Positions 1-8,758 of a DNA stretch of 64,000 nt are shown here, piece by piece. The position numbers and the translations under genes are program-made. The DNA is from Flavobacterium anhuiense. Lineage in GTDB: Bacteria > Bacteroidota > Bacteroidia > Flavobacteriales > Flavobacteriaceae. Positions within the stretch are counted from its first letter, which is position 1. Each line of letters opens with the position of its first letter. The stretch is from contig NZ_FMVC01000002.1 in the NCBI RefSeq assembly GCF_900101855.1, forward strand, positions 563,599-627,598, given 5' to 3'. The notes under the pieces are model-generated. The model did not search any database, was not told where the DNA came from, and was given only the letters and a program-made list of their open reading frames with translations.

Positions 1-372
1 CCATTATTACAGGCTGAGAAAAACAGTTTTAAAGGTCAGATTTATTTATTGATAAGTCCGAGAATTGCTTCTGCTGGATCACTATTTGCTTCATTAGTTG
101 CAGGAAACACAAAAGGAATTGTTATTGGAGAAGAAACCATGGGCGGCTATTTCGGACACAATGGCCACACGCCTATTGAATATGAATTGCCCAATACAAA
201 AATTAAAACACAATTTTCTATTGTAAATCTAGAACAAGATGTTCCTAAAAAGCCCAATCAGATTTTTGGAAGAGGCATAATTCCAGATTATGAAGTGAAG
301 CAGACTTTTGAAGATTTTATGAAAAACAGAGATACGCAATTGGAATATACCTTGAAATTGATTGAGGAATAA
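1..372 (+). CDS. S41 family peptidase, C-terminal fragment
   Basis: This is the 3' end of a gene whose start lies before the window; the frame is open from base 1 and closes with TAA at 370-372. The visible 123 residues contain a GQIYLLISPRIASAGSLFAS stretch, matching the strand-turn-helix that carries the catalytic serine of C-terminal-processing (S41/tail-specific) peptidases. Next comes IGEETMGGY, the usual G-E-x-T-x-G segment of that fold, and then a short C-terminal tail. S41 enzymes cleave peptides using a Ser/Lys dyad. Whether this copy is secreted or carries a PDZ domain cannot be judged because the N-terminal part is missing. An internal TTG at 49 is not a credible start. Confidence 0.75.
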   Translation, partial: PLLQAEKNSFKGQIYLLISPRIASAGSLFASLVAGNTKGIVIGEETMGGYFGHNGHTPIEYELPNTKIKTQFSIVNLEQDVPKKPNQIFGRGIIPDYEVKQTFEDFMKNRDTQLEYTLKLIEE

Positions 373-621
373 ATTGAATATTTTCGGAAATTTTTTTCAT
401 CAGAACACAATTTAAAATTCCTGAATACTCAAACAAAATTCTGATTATAAATCACTTAACTTTTTAATTTTTCTAAAAACAATAGCTATATTACCAACAC
501 TTCAGAAGAAAAATGAGCTATTTGAAATTTCTAAATGAAAATCCCGAAACCAATTCAAAAAATTATGTAACCCTTTTCAGCTATCAGATGTATAACTTTA
601 TATTCATAAAAATACCAACCT

Positions 622-1506
622 ATGAAAAAGTTATATTACACAGCAAACGCCCTACTGATTTTAATGTTAGTCTTATTAGGTTCTTGCAAAAAAACCGATA
701 CTATAACATTGACTGAAAATAAAAAAGAAAAAAAGAAAGTAATTGAATATAAAAAGCCAGAAACAGTTTCTTATCAAATCACAAATACAAAAGAATGGCT
801 GAAACTTAATGAAGCTGACAGTTCTAAAATGGACATTGTTTACGCTTTAAACAGAACAGATAAAGCCAATTTTAAAAAACTGGATTCTGTTGTAATTCCA
901 GCAGATTTTAGCGGAGATTTGGTTTATTATCTTCCATTTCCATTACACGTTTCTGCATTAGAAGAAGTTTCAAAAATTATCCTTTTTTCTTATCCGACGC
1001 AGACCTTTGCCGCTTACGAAAATGGTGAATTGATGCGTACGGGTCCAACCAATATGGGAAGAAAAAAAGATCCTACTCCTACTGGATTATTTTTCACCAA
1101 TTGGAAAGCAGAAAAAACAACCAGTACATTTAACGATGAGTGGGAACTAAAATGGAACTTTAATATTGAAAATAAACTAGGAGTTGGCTTTCATCAATAC
1201 GATTTGCCAGGATATCCTGCTTCTCATTCTTGTTTGAGATTATTAGAAAAAGATGCCAAATATCTTTACACTTTTGCTGACGAATGGATTCTAAAAGACA
1301 AAGAAAATGTAAAAGTAAAAGGAACTCCTGTTGTAGTTTTTGGAAGTTATGATTTTGACGGACCAAAACCTTGGCTAAAATTAGCATCAGATCCGGAAGC
1401 TCTAAATATTCCAGAATCTGAAATTGAAAATCAGGTAAAACCGTTTTTAAAAGAGATTTTAGAAAATCAAAATCTAAGAGAAGCCGAGCCTACAAAAACA
1501 ATATAA
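622..1506 (+). CDS. L,D-transpeptidase (YkuD) family lipoprotein
   Basis: The 294-residue protein begins with a lipoprotein signal peptide (hydrophobic stretch followed by LLGSCKK, with the lipidated Cys about residue 22), so it is probably anchored in the periplasmic face of an envelope membrane. The C-terminal half is a YkuD domain: the FAAYENGELMRTGPTNMG strand start is typical, and H-QYDLPGYPASHSCLRL carries the conserved H...SH-x-C-x-R motif with the catalytic cysteine. Members form 3-3 cross-links in peptidoglycan or attach proteins to it through diaminopimelate. The gene stands alone, 250 bp after the peptidase gene, and is followed by a strong hairpin terminator. The ATG at 622 is supported by the signal peptide beginning there. 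Confidence 0.85.
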   Translation: MKKLYYTANALLILMLVLLGSCKKTDTITLTENKKEKKKVIEYKKPETVSYQITNTKEWLKLNEADSSKMDIVYALNRTDKANFKKLDSVVIPADFSGDLVYYLPFPLHVSALEEVSKIILFSYPTQTFAAYENGELMRTGPTNMGRKKDPTPTGLFFTNWKAEKTTSTFNDEWELKWNFNIENKLGVGFHQYDLPGYPASHSCLRLLEKDAKYLYTFADEWILKDKENVKVKGTPVVVFGSYDFDGPKPWLKLASDPEALNIPESEIENQVKPFLKEILENQNLREAEPTKTI

Positions 1507-1521
1507 ATATACTCTCGATAT

Positions 1522-1569
1522 AAAAATCAGCTGAAATGATATACTTTATTTCAGCTGATTTTTTTATGT
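1522..1569 (+). terminator. Rho-independent terminator after the L,D-transpeptidase gene
   Basis: A 16-bp stem (1522-1537 with 1548-1563; core ATCAGCTGAAAT) is separated by a 10-nt loop and runs into seven or more T residues on the + strand. Confidence 0.85.
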
Positions 1570-1640
1570 TTAAATATTTAGCTAAAAAACTCAGTACCTC
1601 AGCACCTTATAACCTTAGCGTCTTAAAAAAACAATTCATA

Positions 1641-1658
1641 AATAAGCGATCGTTCATT
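1641..1658. promoter_or_regulatory. Candidate TetR operator (imperfect palindrome)
   Basis: AATAAGCGA followed directly by TCGTTCATT forms an 18-bp imperfect dyad (7 of 9 positions pair) around a CGATCG core. It covers the position expected for the -33 element of the TAnnTTTG promoter at 1668. Its place directly upstream of a TetR-family gene suggests autoregulation by steric block of RNA polymerase. Confidence 0.6.
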
Positions 1659-1667
1659 TATTATTCA

Positions 1668-1675
1668 TATCTTTG
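1668..1675 (+). promoter_or_regulatory. Promoter -7 element of the TetR gene
   Basis: TATCTTTG matches the Bacteroidota sigma-ABfr -7 consensus TAnnTTTG exactly and lies 20 bp upstream of the ATG. Confidence 0.7.
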
Positions 1676-1695
1676 TACCATAATTAATTAGAATT

Positions 1696-2286
1696 ATGAG
1701 AACAAGAGATATTAATAAAGAAGAAATTGTAAAACAAAAAGCAATAGAAATGATCGTTAACCAAGGCATAGAAGGCTTTGGAATGAACCGTTTGGCAAAA
1801 GAATGCGGAATATCTGTTGCTACACTTTATATATATTATTCAGACAAGGAAGATTTGATTCGTAAAATTGGAATCGAAATTGGCCAAAACTTCTTTGAAA
1901 AGATGTTTGACGGTTTCTCGACAGATATGTCTTTCAGAGACGGATTACGAAATCAATGGGAAAATCGTATTTATTTTACTCAAAATTTTGCGCTCCAAGC
2001 CACGTGTTTTGAACTTTTAAGGCATTCTACTTATGGCGATGCAATCATACAAGAAGTGACAGGAGAATACAAACAAATGATGACTGAGTTTATGCTTTCG
2101 GCAATTGAAAGAAAAGAACTTATTTCTGTTCCTTATGAAGTCTTTTGGAGTATTGCTTACGGTTCGCTTTATTCTCTTCTAGAATTTCACAGAGACGGAA
2201 AATCAATGTCTGGAAAATCTTTTGTTCTTAAAGAAGAAATTAAAAATGAAGCTTTTAATTTGGTTTTAAAGGCGCTGACTCCATAA
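1696..2286 (+). CDS. TetR/AcrR family transcriptional regulator
   Basis: The 196-residue protein has an N-terminal TetR helix-turn-helix domain (about residues 8-54). GMNRLAKECGISVATLYIYY is the classic recognition region, followed by SDKEDLIRKIG. The rest is an alpha-helical ligand-binding/dimerisation domain without a recognisable effector signature. The gene has a perfect -7 element and a dyad over the -33 region, so it probably represses itself. The downstream TetX-like monooxygenase gene, in the same direction after 167 bp, is the likely target or partner. The inducing ligand is unknown. Confidence 0.88.
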   Translation: MRTRDINKEEIVKQKAIEMIVNQGIEGFGMNRLAKECGISVATLYIYYSDKEDLIRKIGIEIGQNFFEKMFDGFSTDMSFRDGLRNQWENRIYFTQNFALQATCFELLRHSTYGDAIIQEVTGEYKQMMTEFMLSAIERKELISVPYEVFWSIAYGSLYSLLEFHRDGKSMSGKSFVLKEEIKNEAFNLVLKALTP

Positions 2287-2400
2287 ATAAATTCCAAATC
2301 CCAAATTCCAAATCCCAAATTCCAAATTCCAATCCTGGAACCTAAAGGCAAACTCCAAAAACTAAATTCCAAGTTCTAAATTCTAAATTCTCAATACTTT
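2287..2400. repeat. Degenerate AAATTCCA/AAATCCC tandem-repeat spacer
   Basis: About 110 bp of imperfect repeats of AAATTCCA and CAAATCCC, then AACTCCAAAAACTAAATTCC-like copies, separate the TetR and monooxygenase genes. The same vocabulary recurs at about 16993-17010, 17184-17216 and 61365-61395, so it is a dispersed intergenic family. No ORF or promoter is evident within it. Confidence 0.6.
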
Positions 2401-2453
2401 ATCACTCTGTGCAAAGTGGCAGAGCAATTTCAATAATATTAATTTCAATAAAA

Positions 2454-3593
2454 ATGAAAACTTCAATTATAGAAAATAAAAAAATTGCCATTATTGGCGG
2501 CGGTCCAGTTGGACTGACTACAGCTAGAATTCTTCAAATTAATGGTGCTGATGTCACTGTTTACGAAAGAGACATTAATGCCCAAGCTCGAACTTCGGGC
2601 GGAACCCTTGACATTCACTCAGATTCTGGTCAGTTTGCGATTCAGAAAGCAGGTTTAATGGAGGAATTCTACAAATATGCTCGACCAACTGGAGAAAAAA
2701 TGGCTGATATGGATGGAAACATTACTTCTGACGAAATGCCAGATGAAACCAATGCTTTCTCACGTCCAGAAATTGACCGAAATGATCTTAGAAAAATTAT
2801 GCTGGATAATCTTAAAGAAGGAACAGTTGTTTGGGACAGTCAACTGGTTAACATCGAAAAAACAGAAAATCAATATGTTTTAGAATTTAAAAACGGCACA
2901 AAAACAACCGCAGACTTTGTGATTGTTGCCAATGGCGGACGATCTAACGCTAGAAAATTTGTCAGCGATCAAGAACCTCAGCTTTCTGGAACGTATATTA
3001 TTCAGGGTGAAATTGTAAATCCTGACCAAGATTATCCTGAGTTTAAGCCGAAATACGGAAATGGAAATGTAATGGCAATGGGCGAACACAAAATGTTTTA
3101 TACGCATACCATGCGCGATGGTTCTGTGCATTTCGGAGTTTCATTTAAAGCTAATGAAGATTGGATTTCAAATCACGGAATCAACTTTGAAGATGATAAA
3201 GCAGTGATTGCTTTTTTAAATGAGACTTTTAAAAACTGGAACGATGATTACAAAAAATTCTTTGCTGCCTCGACTGAATTTTCTGGTTTGCCATTGCGTT
3301 TATTTTCTTTGGAAGAATCTTGGAAAGAACATTCAAATATTACGCTTGTTGGCGACGCAGCTCACTTAATGCCTCCATTTGCTGGCGAAGGCGTAAATAT
3401 GGGATTGTTTGATGCTTTTCATCTAACGCAAAATTTAACCAACGGAAAATGTGAAACTATTGATGAAGCAATTGCCGATTACGAGAAAAAAATGTTTGGT
3501 TACGCATTAGAAGCGCAGCGTATGACAAAGAAAATGGAAGATTTACTGCATTCTGATATTGTGACTGAAGATATTTTAAATAGTAGATTCTAA
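2454..3593 (+). CDS. TetX-like FAD-dependent monooxygenase
   Basis: The 379-residue class A flavoprotein monooxygenase shows an N-terminal Rossmann FAD motif (KKIAIIGGGPVGLTTA, residues 9-24, acceptor E38), GGTLDIHSDSGQ, RNDLR (109-113), and the second FAD motif GDAAHLMPPFAGEGVN (300-315). Overall it reads collinearly with the tetracycline-inactivating TetX family. By recalled alignment, the TetX substrate residues Gln192, His234 and Gly236 correspond to Q184, H226 and G228 here. TetX Arg213 corresponds to V206, so tetracycline turnover is not assured. The ATG at 2454 was chosen over a start 45 bp upstream because the FAD motif then sits at the normal distance. The gene follows a TetR regulator and ends in a hairpin shared with the convergent neighbour. 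Confidence 0.85.
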   Translation: MKTSIIENKKIAIIGGGPVGLTTARILQINGADVTVYERDINAQARTSGGTLDIHSDSGQFAIQKAGLMEEFYKYARPTGEKMADMDGNITSDEMPDETNAFSRPEIDRNDLRKIMLDNLKEGTVVWDSQLVNIEKTENQYVLEFKNGTKTTADFVIVANGGRSNARKFVSDQEPQLSGTYIIQGEIVNPDQDYPEFKPKYGNGNVMAMGEHKMFYTHTMRDGSVHFGVSFKANEDWISNHGINFEDDKAVIAFLNETFKNWNDDYKKFFAASTEFSGLPLRLFSLEESWKEHSNITLVGDAAHLMPPFAGEGVNMGLFDAFHLTQNLTNGKCETIDEAIADYEKKMFGYALEAQRMTKKMEDLLHSDIVTEDILNSRF

Positions 3594-3614
3594 TTAAAAT
3601 GAGATAATAAAATT

Positions 3615-3649
3615 AAAAAAGGCGTAAGAATTAAATCTTACGCCTTTTT
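3615..3649. terminator. Bidirectional terminator
   Basis: GGCGTAAGA (3621-3629) pairs with TCTTACGCC (3636-3644). The stem is flanked by A6 on the left and T5 on the right, so it can stop transcription from both the monooxygenase gene and the convergent minus-strand gene. Confidence 0.85.
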
Positions 3650-3656
3650 CTATAGG

Positions 3657-4049
3657 TTAATTGATTAATATTTCAATTTCATCTAACAAGAGCTGTTTTC
3701 TTTTTATTCCATAAAGCCTTTTCAATAAATTCAAAATACTAAATGGATTACTTCCTATCATTGAATAAAACACAGCCATATCTTCATAATTATGAACTGA
3801 AATTTTATATTTCGATTTTTCAGTTATCTGAAAACTAAAAAATTTCACAGCTCTATTTCCGTTTTTATAATCTCTAACTTTAAGACTTTCCTCTCTCAGT
3901 AATATCGATTCATTTGTTTTTAAATCAAGTATTTCAACAAAAAAATCATCATTAACCTGAACATCAAAACCTCCTAAAACGTAGATATCATAAAACCCAT
4001 AATACAAATCAACTTCAAGAACATCTTTTAACTTGAATTGCAAATTCAT
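3657..4049 (-). CDS. Hypothetical protein, 130 aa
   Basis: I do not recognise a family. The protein has no signal peptide or membrane segment. Its first two thirds look beta-rich (alternating hydrophobic strands such as VEILDLKTNESILLREE and VKFFSFQITEKSKYKISVHN), and the last third is helical (NPFSILNLLKRLYGIKRKQLLLDEIEIL). It lies five bases downstream of guaB on the same strand, so it is probably read through from guaB. It shares the terminator at 3615-3649 with the monooxygenase gene. Codon use resembles the neighbours. Confidence 0.6.
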   Translation of the reverse strand: MNLQFKLKDVLEVDLYYGFYDIYVLGGFDVQVNDDFFVEILDLKTNESILLREESLKVRDYKNGNRAVKFFSFQITEKSKYKISVHNYEDMAVFYSMIGSNPFSILNLLKRLYGIKRKQLLLDEIEILIN

Positions 4050-4054
4050 TATGA

Positions 4055-5527
4055 TTATCTAGAATAATTTGGAGCTTCTTTTGTAATTGTTACGTTATGC
4101 GGATGGCTTTCAGTGATTCCACTTGAAGTGATTCTCACGAAACGTCCTGTTTCCTGTAGAGTAGGAATATCTTTTGAACCACAGTATCCCATACCTGCAC
4201 GAAGACCTCCGATAAATTGAAGCATACTTTCGTTCAATTCTCCTTTGTAAGGCACACGTCCAACGATTCCTTCTGGAACTAGTTTTTTAACGTCGTCTTC
4301 AACATCTTGGAAATAACGATCTTTAGAACCAGTTTGCATTGCTTCAACAGATCCCATTCCGCGGTAAGATTTGAATTTTCTTCCTTCAAAAATAATAGTT
4401 TCTCCTGGAGATTCTTTTGTGCCTGCCAATAATGAACCTAACATTACACAGTCAGCACCTGCAGCGATAGCTTTAGGAATATCTCCTGTATAACGAATTC
4501 CACCATCTGCAATTACAGGAACTCCAGTTCCTTTAATAGCCGCAGCAACTTCTAAAACTGCTGAAAATTGTGGAAAACCAACACCTGCAACGATACGAGT
4601 TGTACAGATAGAACCAGGACCGATTCCAACTTTTACTCCATCTGCTCCGTTTTCTACTAAATATTTAGCAGCTTCTGGAGTTGCAATGTTTCCAACCACT
4701 ACGTCTATTTGAGGGAATTTTGCTTTTACTTCTTTTAATACATTTACAACACCTTCTGTGTGTCCATGAGCTGTATCGATAATGATGGCGTCTACACCTG
4801 CAGCAACCAAAGCTTCAGCTCTCTGAACTGCGTCTCCAGTAACTCCAATTGCAGCAGCAACTCTTAAACGGCCAAAAGAATCTTTGTTTGCGATTGGCTT
4901 TTGAGTAAGTTTTGTAATATCTCTGAAAGTGATTAAACCAACTAATTCGTTTTTATCATTTACAACAGGTAATTTTTCAATTTTATGACCTTGTAAAACT
5001 ACTTCTGCCTGCTCTAGTGAAGTTCCTTCAGAAACCGTAACTAAGTTTTGGCTTGTCATAACCTCAGCGATAGGTCTTGCTCCGTTTTTCTCGAAACGTA
5101 AGTCTCGGTTTGTAACGATACCTTTTAAGATTTTATTTTCGTCAACGATTGGAATACCACCGATTCCAAATTCTTTCATAGCATTTTTAGCGTCAGCAAT
5201 TGTAGAGTTCATTGGTAAAGTTACCGGATCGATAATCATACCTGCTTCCGCACGTTTTACTTTTCGAACTTTTCCTGCTTGCTGTTCGATAGTCATATTT
5301 TTATGTAAAACACCAATTCCGCCTTCTTGCGCCATAGCAATTGCCATTGCGCTTTCTGTAACTGTATCCATCGCAGCTGATACAATTGGAACGTTTAATG
5401 TAATGTTTTTTGAGAATCTTGATTTAATGCTCACTTCGCGAGGAAGCACATTCGAGTAGTTAGGTACTAATAATACATCGTCGTAAGTTAAACCTTCGCC
5501 GATAATCTTGGAGTTGTGTGCTATCAT
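4055..5527 (-). CDS. guaB: Inosine-5'-monophosphate dehydrogenase
   Basis: IMPDH oxidises IMP to XMP with NAD+, the committed step of GMP synthesis. The 490-residue protein has the usual length and order: N-terminal barrel portion ([11 protein letters not shown]), two inserted CBS domains (about residues 95-205, with the [20 protein letters not shown] pattern), and then the catalytic barrel. The barrel has the active-site loop [15 protein letters not shown] (nucleophilic Cys about residue 304), the phosphate-binding GGIRYTGD and the flap MGSVEAM. The gene has a perfect TATATTTG promoter about 27 bp before its ATG. Confidence 0.98.
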   Translation of the reverse strand: MIAHNSKIIGEGLTYDDVLLVPNYSNVLPREVSIKSRFSKNITLNVPIVSAAMDTVTESAMAIAMAQEGGIGVLHKNMTIEQQAGKVRKVKRAEAGMIIDPVTLPMNSTIADAKNAMKEFGIGGIPIVDENKILKGIVTNRDLRFEKNGARPIAEVMTSQNLVTVSEGTSLEQAEVVLQGHKIEKLPVVNDKNELVGLITFRDITKLTQKPIANKDSFGRLRVAAAIGVTGDAVQRAEALVAAGVDAIIIDTAHGHTEGVVNVLKEVKAKFPQIDVVVGNIATPEAAKYLVENGADGVKVGIGPGSICTTRIVAGVGFPQFSAVLEVAAAIKGTGVPVIADGGIRYTGDIPKAIAAGADCVMLGSLLAGTKESPGETIIFEGRKFKSYRGMGSVEAMQTGSKDRYFQDVEDDVKKLVPEGIVGRVPYKGELNESMLQFIGGLRAGMGYCGSKDIPTLQETGRFVRITSSGITESHPHNVTITKEAPNYSR

Positions 5528-5553
5528 GGTGCAATTTCTAGTTGAATTGCGTG

Positions 5554-5561
5554 CAAATATA
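5554..5561 (-). promoter_or_regulatory. guaB promoter -7 element
   Basis: On the minus strand the sequence reads TATATTTG, an exact TAnnTTTG match, 27 bp before the guaB start codon. Confidence 0.7.
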
Positions 5562-5633
5562 GTGAATAAATTGCTAACTTGAATACTAACTTATTCATAA
5601 ATTTGACTTTACACGAATCGTCTTACAAAACCG

Positions 5634-5789
5634 TATATCCTAGCCCAGATGGAAATGGAAAGCCACGAAAAGCTAAAATACATTTTTTTCTGGCTTAAAA
5701 AAGCGACCAACGGAAGCTCTTTTTATGCCTTGAAAAAAAGTATTTTGGCTCGAGTGCTTGAAATGGACAGCTGGAAATAGCTTCTAATT
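5634..5789. repeat. Flavobacterial-type intergenic repeat element
   Basis: Between guaB and the DUF5723 gene lies a block beginning TATCCTAGCCCAGATGGAAA and ending CAGCTGGAAATAGCTTCTA, with GCGACCAACGGAAGCTC in the middle. From memory, elements with these termini and central motif recur in flavobacterial intergenic regions; I cannot verify that here. Read on the + strand, the block also contains a 43-codon frame from ATG 5649 to TAG 5780. The frame has no ribosome-binding site and a composition typical of the element rather than a protein. A structured RNA or a small non-autonomous element are the alternatives. Confidence 0.5.
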
Positions 5790-5795
5790 ACCAAA

Positions 5796-7193
5796 CTAAT
5801 CGTCTTTGTCTTGAAACACAAAATTGATTCCGATTTGAAAGGCTGCACTGCTAGCCTTGGAGATATCTTTATATTCTAGAACATTATTGACTAAAGCATA
5901 AATATTTACTGGACCAATTGTTCCTGCGAGCCCTAAACCAATATTGGTATTTGAAAAAGTATCTAAGGTGTAAGTGGCTTTTAAATCTAATTTCTTAAAG
6001 ATATTTCTTCTGTAAAAAGCTGTCAGGGCAAATAGAGGTGTTCGAGGGGCTGACATTGCAAAAAGCTGCGCTCCTACCGCATTTTTATAATATTTATTAA
6101 CTTTTCCATGACAATTGCATTCGTCATAGGGGCGAGCCTCTCCAAAAGAATATTGAATGGAAGAATACAATTTTGTCGGACGCCAAGTGGTGTACTTATT
6201 ATAAAGTGTATCTCTTGGTATGGCTTTATCAAATTCGTCAAAGACATTTTCTGGATCGTCTGAACCCAAAAAATCGGGATTAGCGCCATTGTATTGATAA
6301 GTTCCTTTATACGTGATCGTTTCTATGTCTTTGGTCTGTCGCACAAAACCCAAATCTATAATACTTGCCGTTAGCTGCAAATTGTCTTTTATATAGTAGG
6401 TAATTCCAGCATCGACACCAAAACCTAGGCTTCCGTTAAAAAAGGTATTATTGGCAATATCACGCGCTATGTTTCCTTCGTATTCATCTTTTGTAAATTT
6501 TGCAATTCCAGAAGTTTTTAATTCTAAATTGGAAGAAATAATCTGATTATAAAGGTTTGGAGTTCCAGATTCTTGTCCTGTATAAATGTATCCCGAATTT
6601 TTTGTAGAAGTTGCATTTGCGCCACTTGAATAGATTTTGGCGCGTCCTCCGTAAACCAATTTATCATTGACTTTTTTATGAAAACCTACGTGAAAAACAG
6701 AAAGCACTTCGGCTTTCATATTCAAATCGCCTAGATTAAATGATTTTCCGATATAATTTCTATTTCCATCTAAAGCTAATAATGCAAGATCTTTTGGAAC
6801 AAACATAAAAAAATCGAATTCCTGATATGCCCCAAATGAAATATAAGAACGGCTTTCTCTTCCTCCTATTCTAAATCCACCAGAAAATATTTCCAATTGC
6901 TGATTGGTTACAACTTTGTCATTACTGGAAGATTTATTGATGACGTTTCTGACTTTTTGATTAAAATCGACACCATCATTGGCGAATAAATCATAGGCCG
7001 AGAAACTGCTGGAACCCACATTTGCTGAAATTCCAGATAAAACTGGAAATCCGAAATAATATTTATACGAAACATCCGCTCCAGGATTTACAAGAGAAGA
7101 CTGCGGAATTGAAGTAAAGTTATATAAGAGTTCCTTGTTTTGGGCAAAACAAGATAAATGAAGAACCAAGCAAAAAATCAGTACCTTTCTCAT
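5796..7193 (-). CDS. DUF5723-type outer-membrane beta-barrel protein
   Basis: The 465-residue protein starts with a signal peptide (MRKVLIFCLVLHLSCFAQ, cleavage after the SCFAQ region) followed by the LLYNFTSIPQSSLVNPGAD start typical of DUF5723 proteins. The remainder is a series of amphipathic strands with aromatic girdles (YISFGAYQEFDFFMFVP, LQLTASIIDLGFVR, VNIYALVNNVLEYKDIS), consistent with a FadL-like barrel in the outer membrane. Transport or secretion-related roles are unproven. Its ATG overlaps the stop of the preceding lipoprotein gene (ATGA), so the two are translationally coupled. Confidence 0.75.
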   Translation of the reverse strand: MRKVLIFCLVLHLSCFAQNKELLYNFTSIPQSSLVNPGADVSYKYYFGFPVLSGISANVGSSSFSAYDLFANDGVDFNQKVRNVINKSSSNDKVVTNQQLEIFSGGFRIGGRESRSYISFGAYQEFDFFMFVPKDLALLALDGNRNYIGKSFNLGDLNMKAEVLSVFHVGFHKKVNDKLVYGGRAKIYSSGANATSTKNSGYIYTGQESGTPNLYNQIISSNLELKTSGIAKFTKDEYEGNIARDIANNTFFNGSLGFGVDAGITYYIKDNLQLTASIIDLGFVRQTKDIETITYKGTYQYNGANPDFLGSDDPENVFDEFDKAIPRDTLYNKYTTWRPTKLYSSIQYSFGEARPYDECNCHGKVNKYYKNAVGAQLFAMSAPRTPLFALTAFYRRNIFKKLDLKATYTLDTFSNTNIGLGLAGTIGPVNIYALVNNVLEYKDISKASSAAFQIGINFVFQDKDD

Positions 7194-7741
7194 TTAATTT
7201 CTAAATAAGCCGTTGCACTTGATCTTAATTTTAAATTTCCTTGACTCTCACTATTCAATGGAGGTCCCGCAGCAATTATTACGACAAAACCAATTTTCTG
7301 GGTTTGTTTTAAAAGATCTAATCGCGCGTTTTCGAAAACTTCTGTAGGGTATTTTATAACATTTGGAGTTCCTTTATAGGATGGAACTGTAAAAGATATG
7401 GTCTGTAAAACCTGATTTTGGTCGTTAAGCAAAAGCATGTTTAAAACGAAAGCACGGTCTATATTATTTTCGACTTCAAAATCAAAATCAGCTCTTTTAA
7501 GACGTTCTGTAAAAAATTTGTTTTTAAAAATATCAAAGTCTCTAGAATCATAGCCAATGTTAGTTCCTCCGTCGTCTACAAGTCTGCTTGCTGGAATATC
7601 GAAATAAGCAAGGTTTGCGACAAATACAGGTTCTAGCTTAAAATCGTTTACTTGATCAAAATCTAAATCGCTTGAACAGGAAAACAATAAAAAGACTGAA
7701 AATAATATACCTGAAATTTTACTTAGCGAACTTAATCTCAT
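7190..7741 (-). CDS. Lipoprotein partner of the DUF5723 protein
   Basis: The 183-residue protein begins with a lipoprotein signal (ISGILFSVFLLFSCSSDLD, lipidated Cys about residue 22). The rest is a beta-rich soluble domain without a motif I recognise; VENNIDRAFVLNMLLLNDQNQ looks like a surface-lipoprotein beta sandwich. The gene overlaps the DUF5723 barrel gene by 4 bp, which implies that the two proteins work together at the outer membrane. Transcription probably starts in the 78-bp gap after the HMG-CoA lyase gene. Confidence 0.65.
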   Translation of the reverse strand: MRLSSLSKISGILFSVFLLFSCSSDLDFDQVNDFKLEPVFVANLAYFDIPASRLVDDGGTNIGYDSRDFDIFKNKFFTERLKRADFDFEVENNIDRAFVLNMLLLNDQNQVLQTISFTVPSYKGTPNVIKYPTEVFENARLDLLKQTQKIGFVVIIAAGPPLNSESQGNLKLRSSATAYLEIK

Positions 7742-7818
7742 AAGAATAGTTATATCAATACTAAATGTAACGCATTATGTTTACATTCATTATCTAAGGT
7801 AAGAAAAATAACTATTTT

Positions 7819-8685
7819 TTAATGGAACTTTCCAAACAATTTTGAAGCTTCGTTATAAGCGCTCTCGAAACTAAGAGAATTAAGTCCTGTTGCTTTTTTA
7901 TTGGCAGTAAAATACGAAATCAGTTTTTCTGTCGGCATGTTTCCTGTCAGTTTATCGGTTGCCATTGGACATCCTCCAAAACCTTGAATCGCACCGTCAA
8001 AACGTGTACAGCCTGCTTTTGCTGCTGCGTCTATTTTTTCGAACCAGCTTTCTGGAGTTGTATGCAAATGCGCGCCAAACTCAATTTCAGGATATTTTGG
8101 AATTAAATCTGAAAACAAATAGGTAATGACTTCTGGCGTAGAAGTTCCTACAGTATCAGATAGCGACAAAATTTTCACGCCCATTCCAGCCAATCTCTCG
8201 GTCCACTCGCCTACAATTTCAACATTCCAAGGATCTCCATACGGATTTCCGAAACCCATAGAAAGATACGTAACCACTTCTTTGTTTTTCTTATCTGCCA
8301 CTTCAAGAATTTCTTGAAGCGTAACCAAAGATTCTGCAATGGTTTTGTGCGTGTTACGCATCTGAAAGTTCTCTGAAATAGAAAATGGAAAGCCTAAATA
8401 TTGAATCTGCTCATAGTTTGCAGCCGTTATGGCTCCTTGTGTATTGGCAATAATGGAAAGTAGTTTGCTTGTGGTCTGCGAAAGATCTAATTGTGCCAAA
8501 ACCTCAGCAGTATCCTGCATTTGCGGAATAGCTTTTGGAGAAACAAAACTTCCAAAATCGATAGTGTCAAAGCCAACTCTCAACAAAGCTTGTATATATG
8601 TAACTTTATTTTTTGTTGGAATAAAGGTTTTGATACCCTGCATGGCATCTCTAGGACATTCAATGATTTTGATTTCTTTATTCAA
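7819..8685 (-). CDS. Hydroxymethylglutaryl-CoA lyase
   Basis: The 288-residue protein is a DRE-TIM metallolyase. ECPRDAMQG near the N terminus supplies the catalytic Arg-Asp pair, LSLSDTVGTSTP is the strand carrying conserved Asp/Thr, GAHLHTT gives the metal-binding His pair, and FDGAIQGFGGCPMATDKLTGN contains the flexible-loop cysteine (GGCP) and the C-terminal signature of HMG-CoA lyases. It cleaves HMG-CoA to acetoacetate and acetyl-CoA, the last step of leucine degradation; the leucine dehydrogenase gene lies about 10 kb away. It is transcribed divergently from the SatD operon, and the half-site array lies between the two starts, so it could be co-regulated. Confidence 0.88.
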   Translation of the reverse strand: MNKEIKIIECPRDAMQGIKTFIPTKNKVTYIQALLRVGFDTIDFGSFVSPKAIPQMQDTAEVLAQLDLSQTTSKLLSIIANTQGAITAANYEQIQYLGFPFSISENFQMRNTHKTIAESLVTLQEILEVADKKNKEVVTYLSMGFGNPYGDPWNVEIVGEWTERLAGMGVKILSLSDTVGTSTPEVITYLFSDLIPKYPEIEFGAHLHTTPESWFEKIDAAAKAGCTRFDGAIQGFGGCPMATDKLTGNMPTEKLISYFTANKKATGLNSLSFESAYNEASKLFGKFH

Positions 8686-8758
8686 AGCTTATTCTTTTGT
8701 AAAGGCTAAGTTAGTTTCTTTTTTAATGAAATAAAAGATAATTTTAGCTCAATCCGAT

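Noticed and set aside
513..716. 67-codon frame overlapping the L,D-transpeptidase start
   Set aside because: It lies in a different frame from the well-supported lipoprotein gene, has no family features and no promoter, and ends inside that gene.
8126..8734. Three + strand frames inside the HMG-CoA lyase gene
   Set aside because: They are opposite-strand shadows of a clearly conserved enzyme and contain no recognisable motifs.
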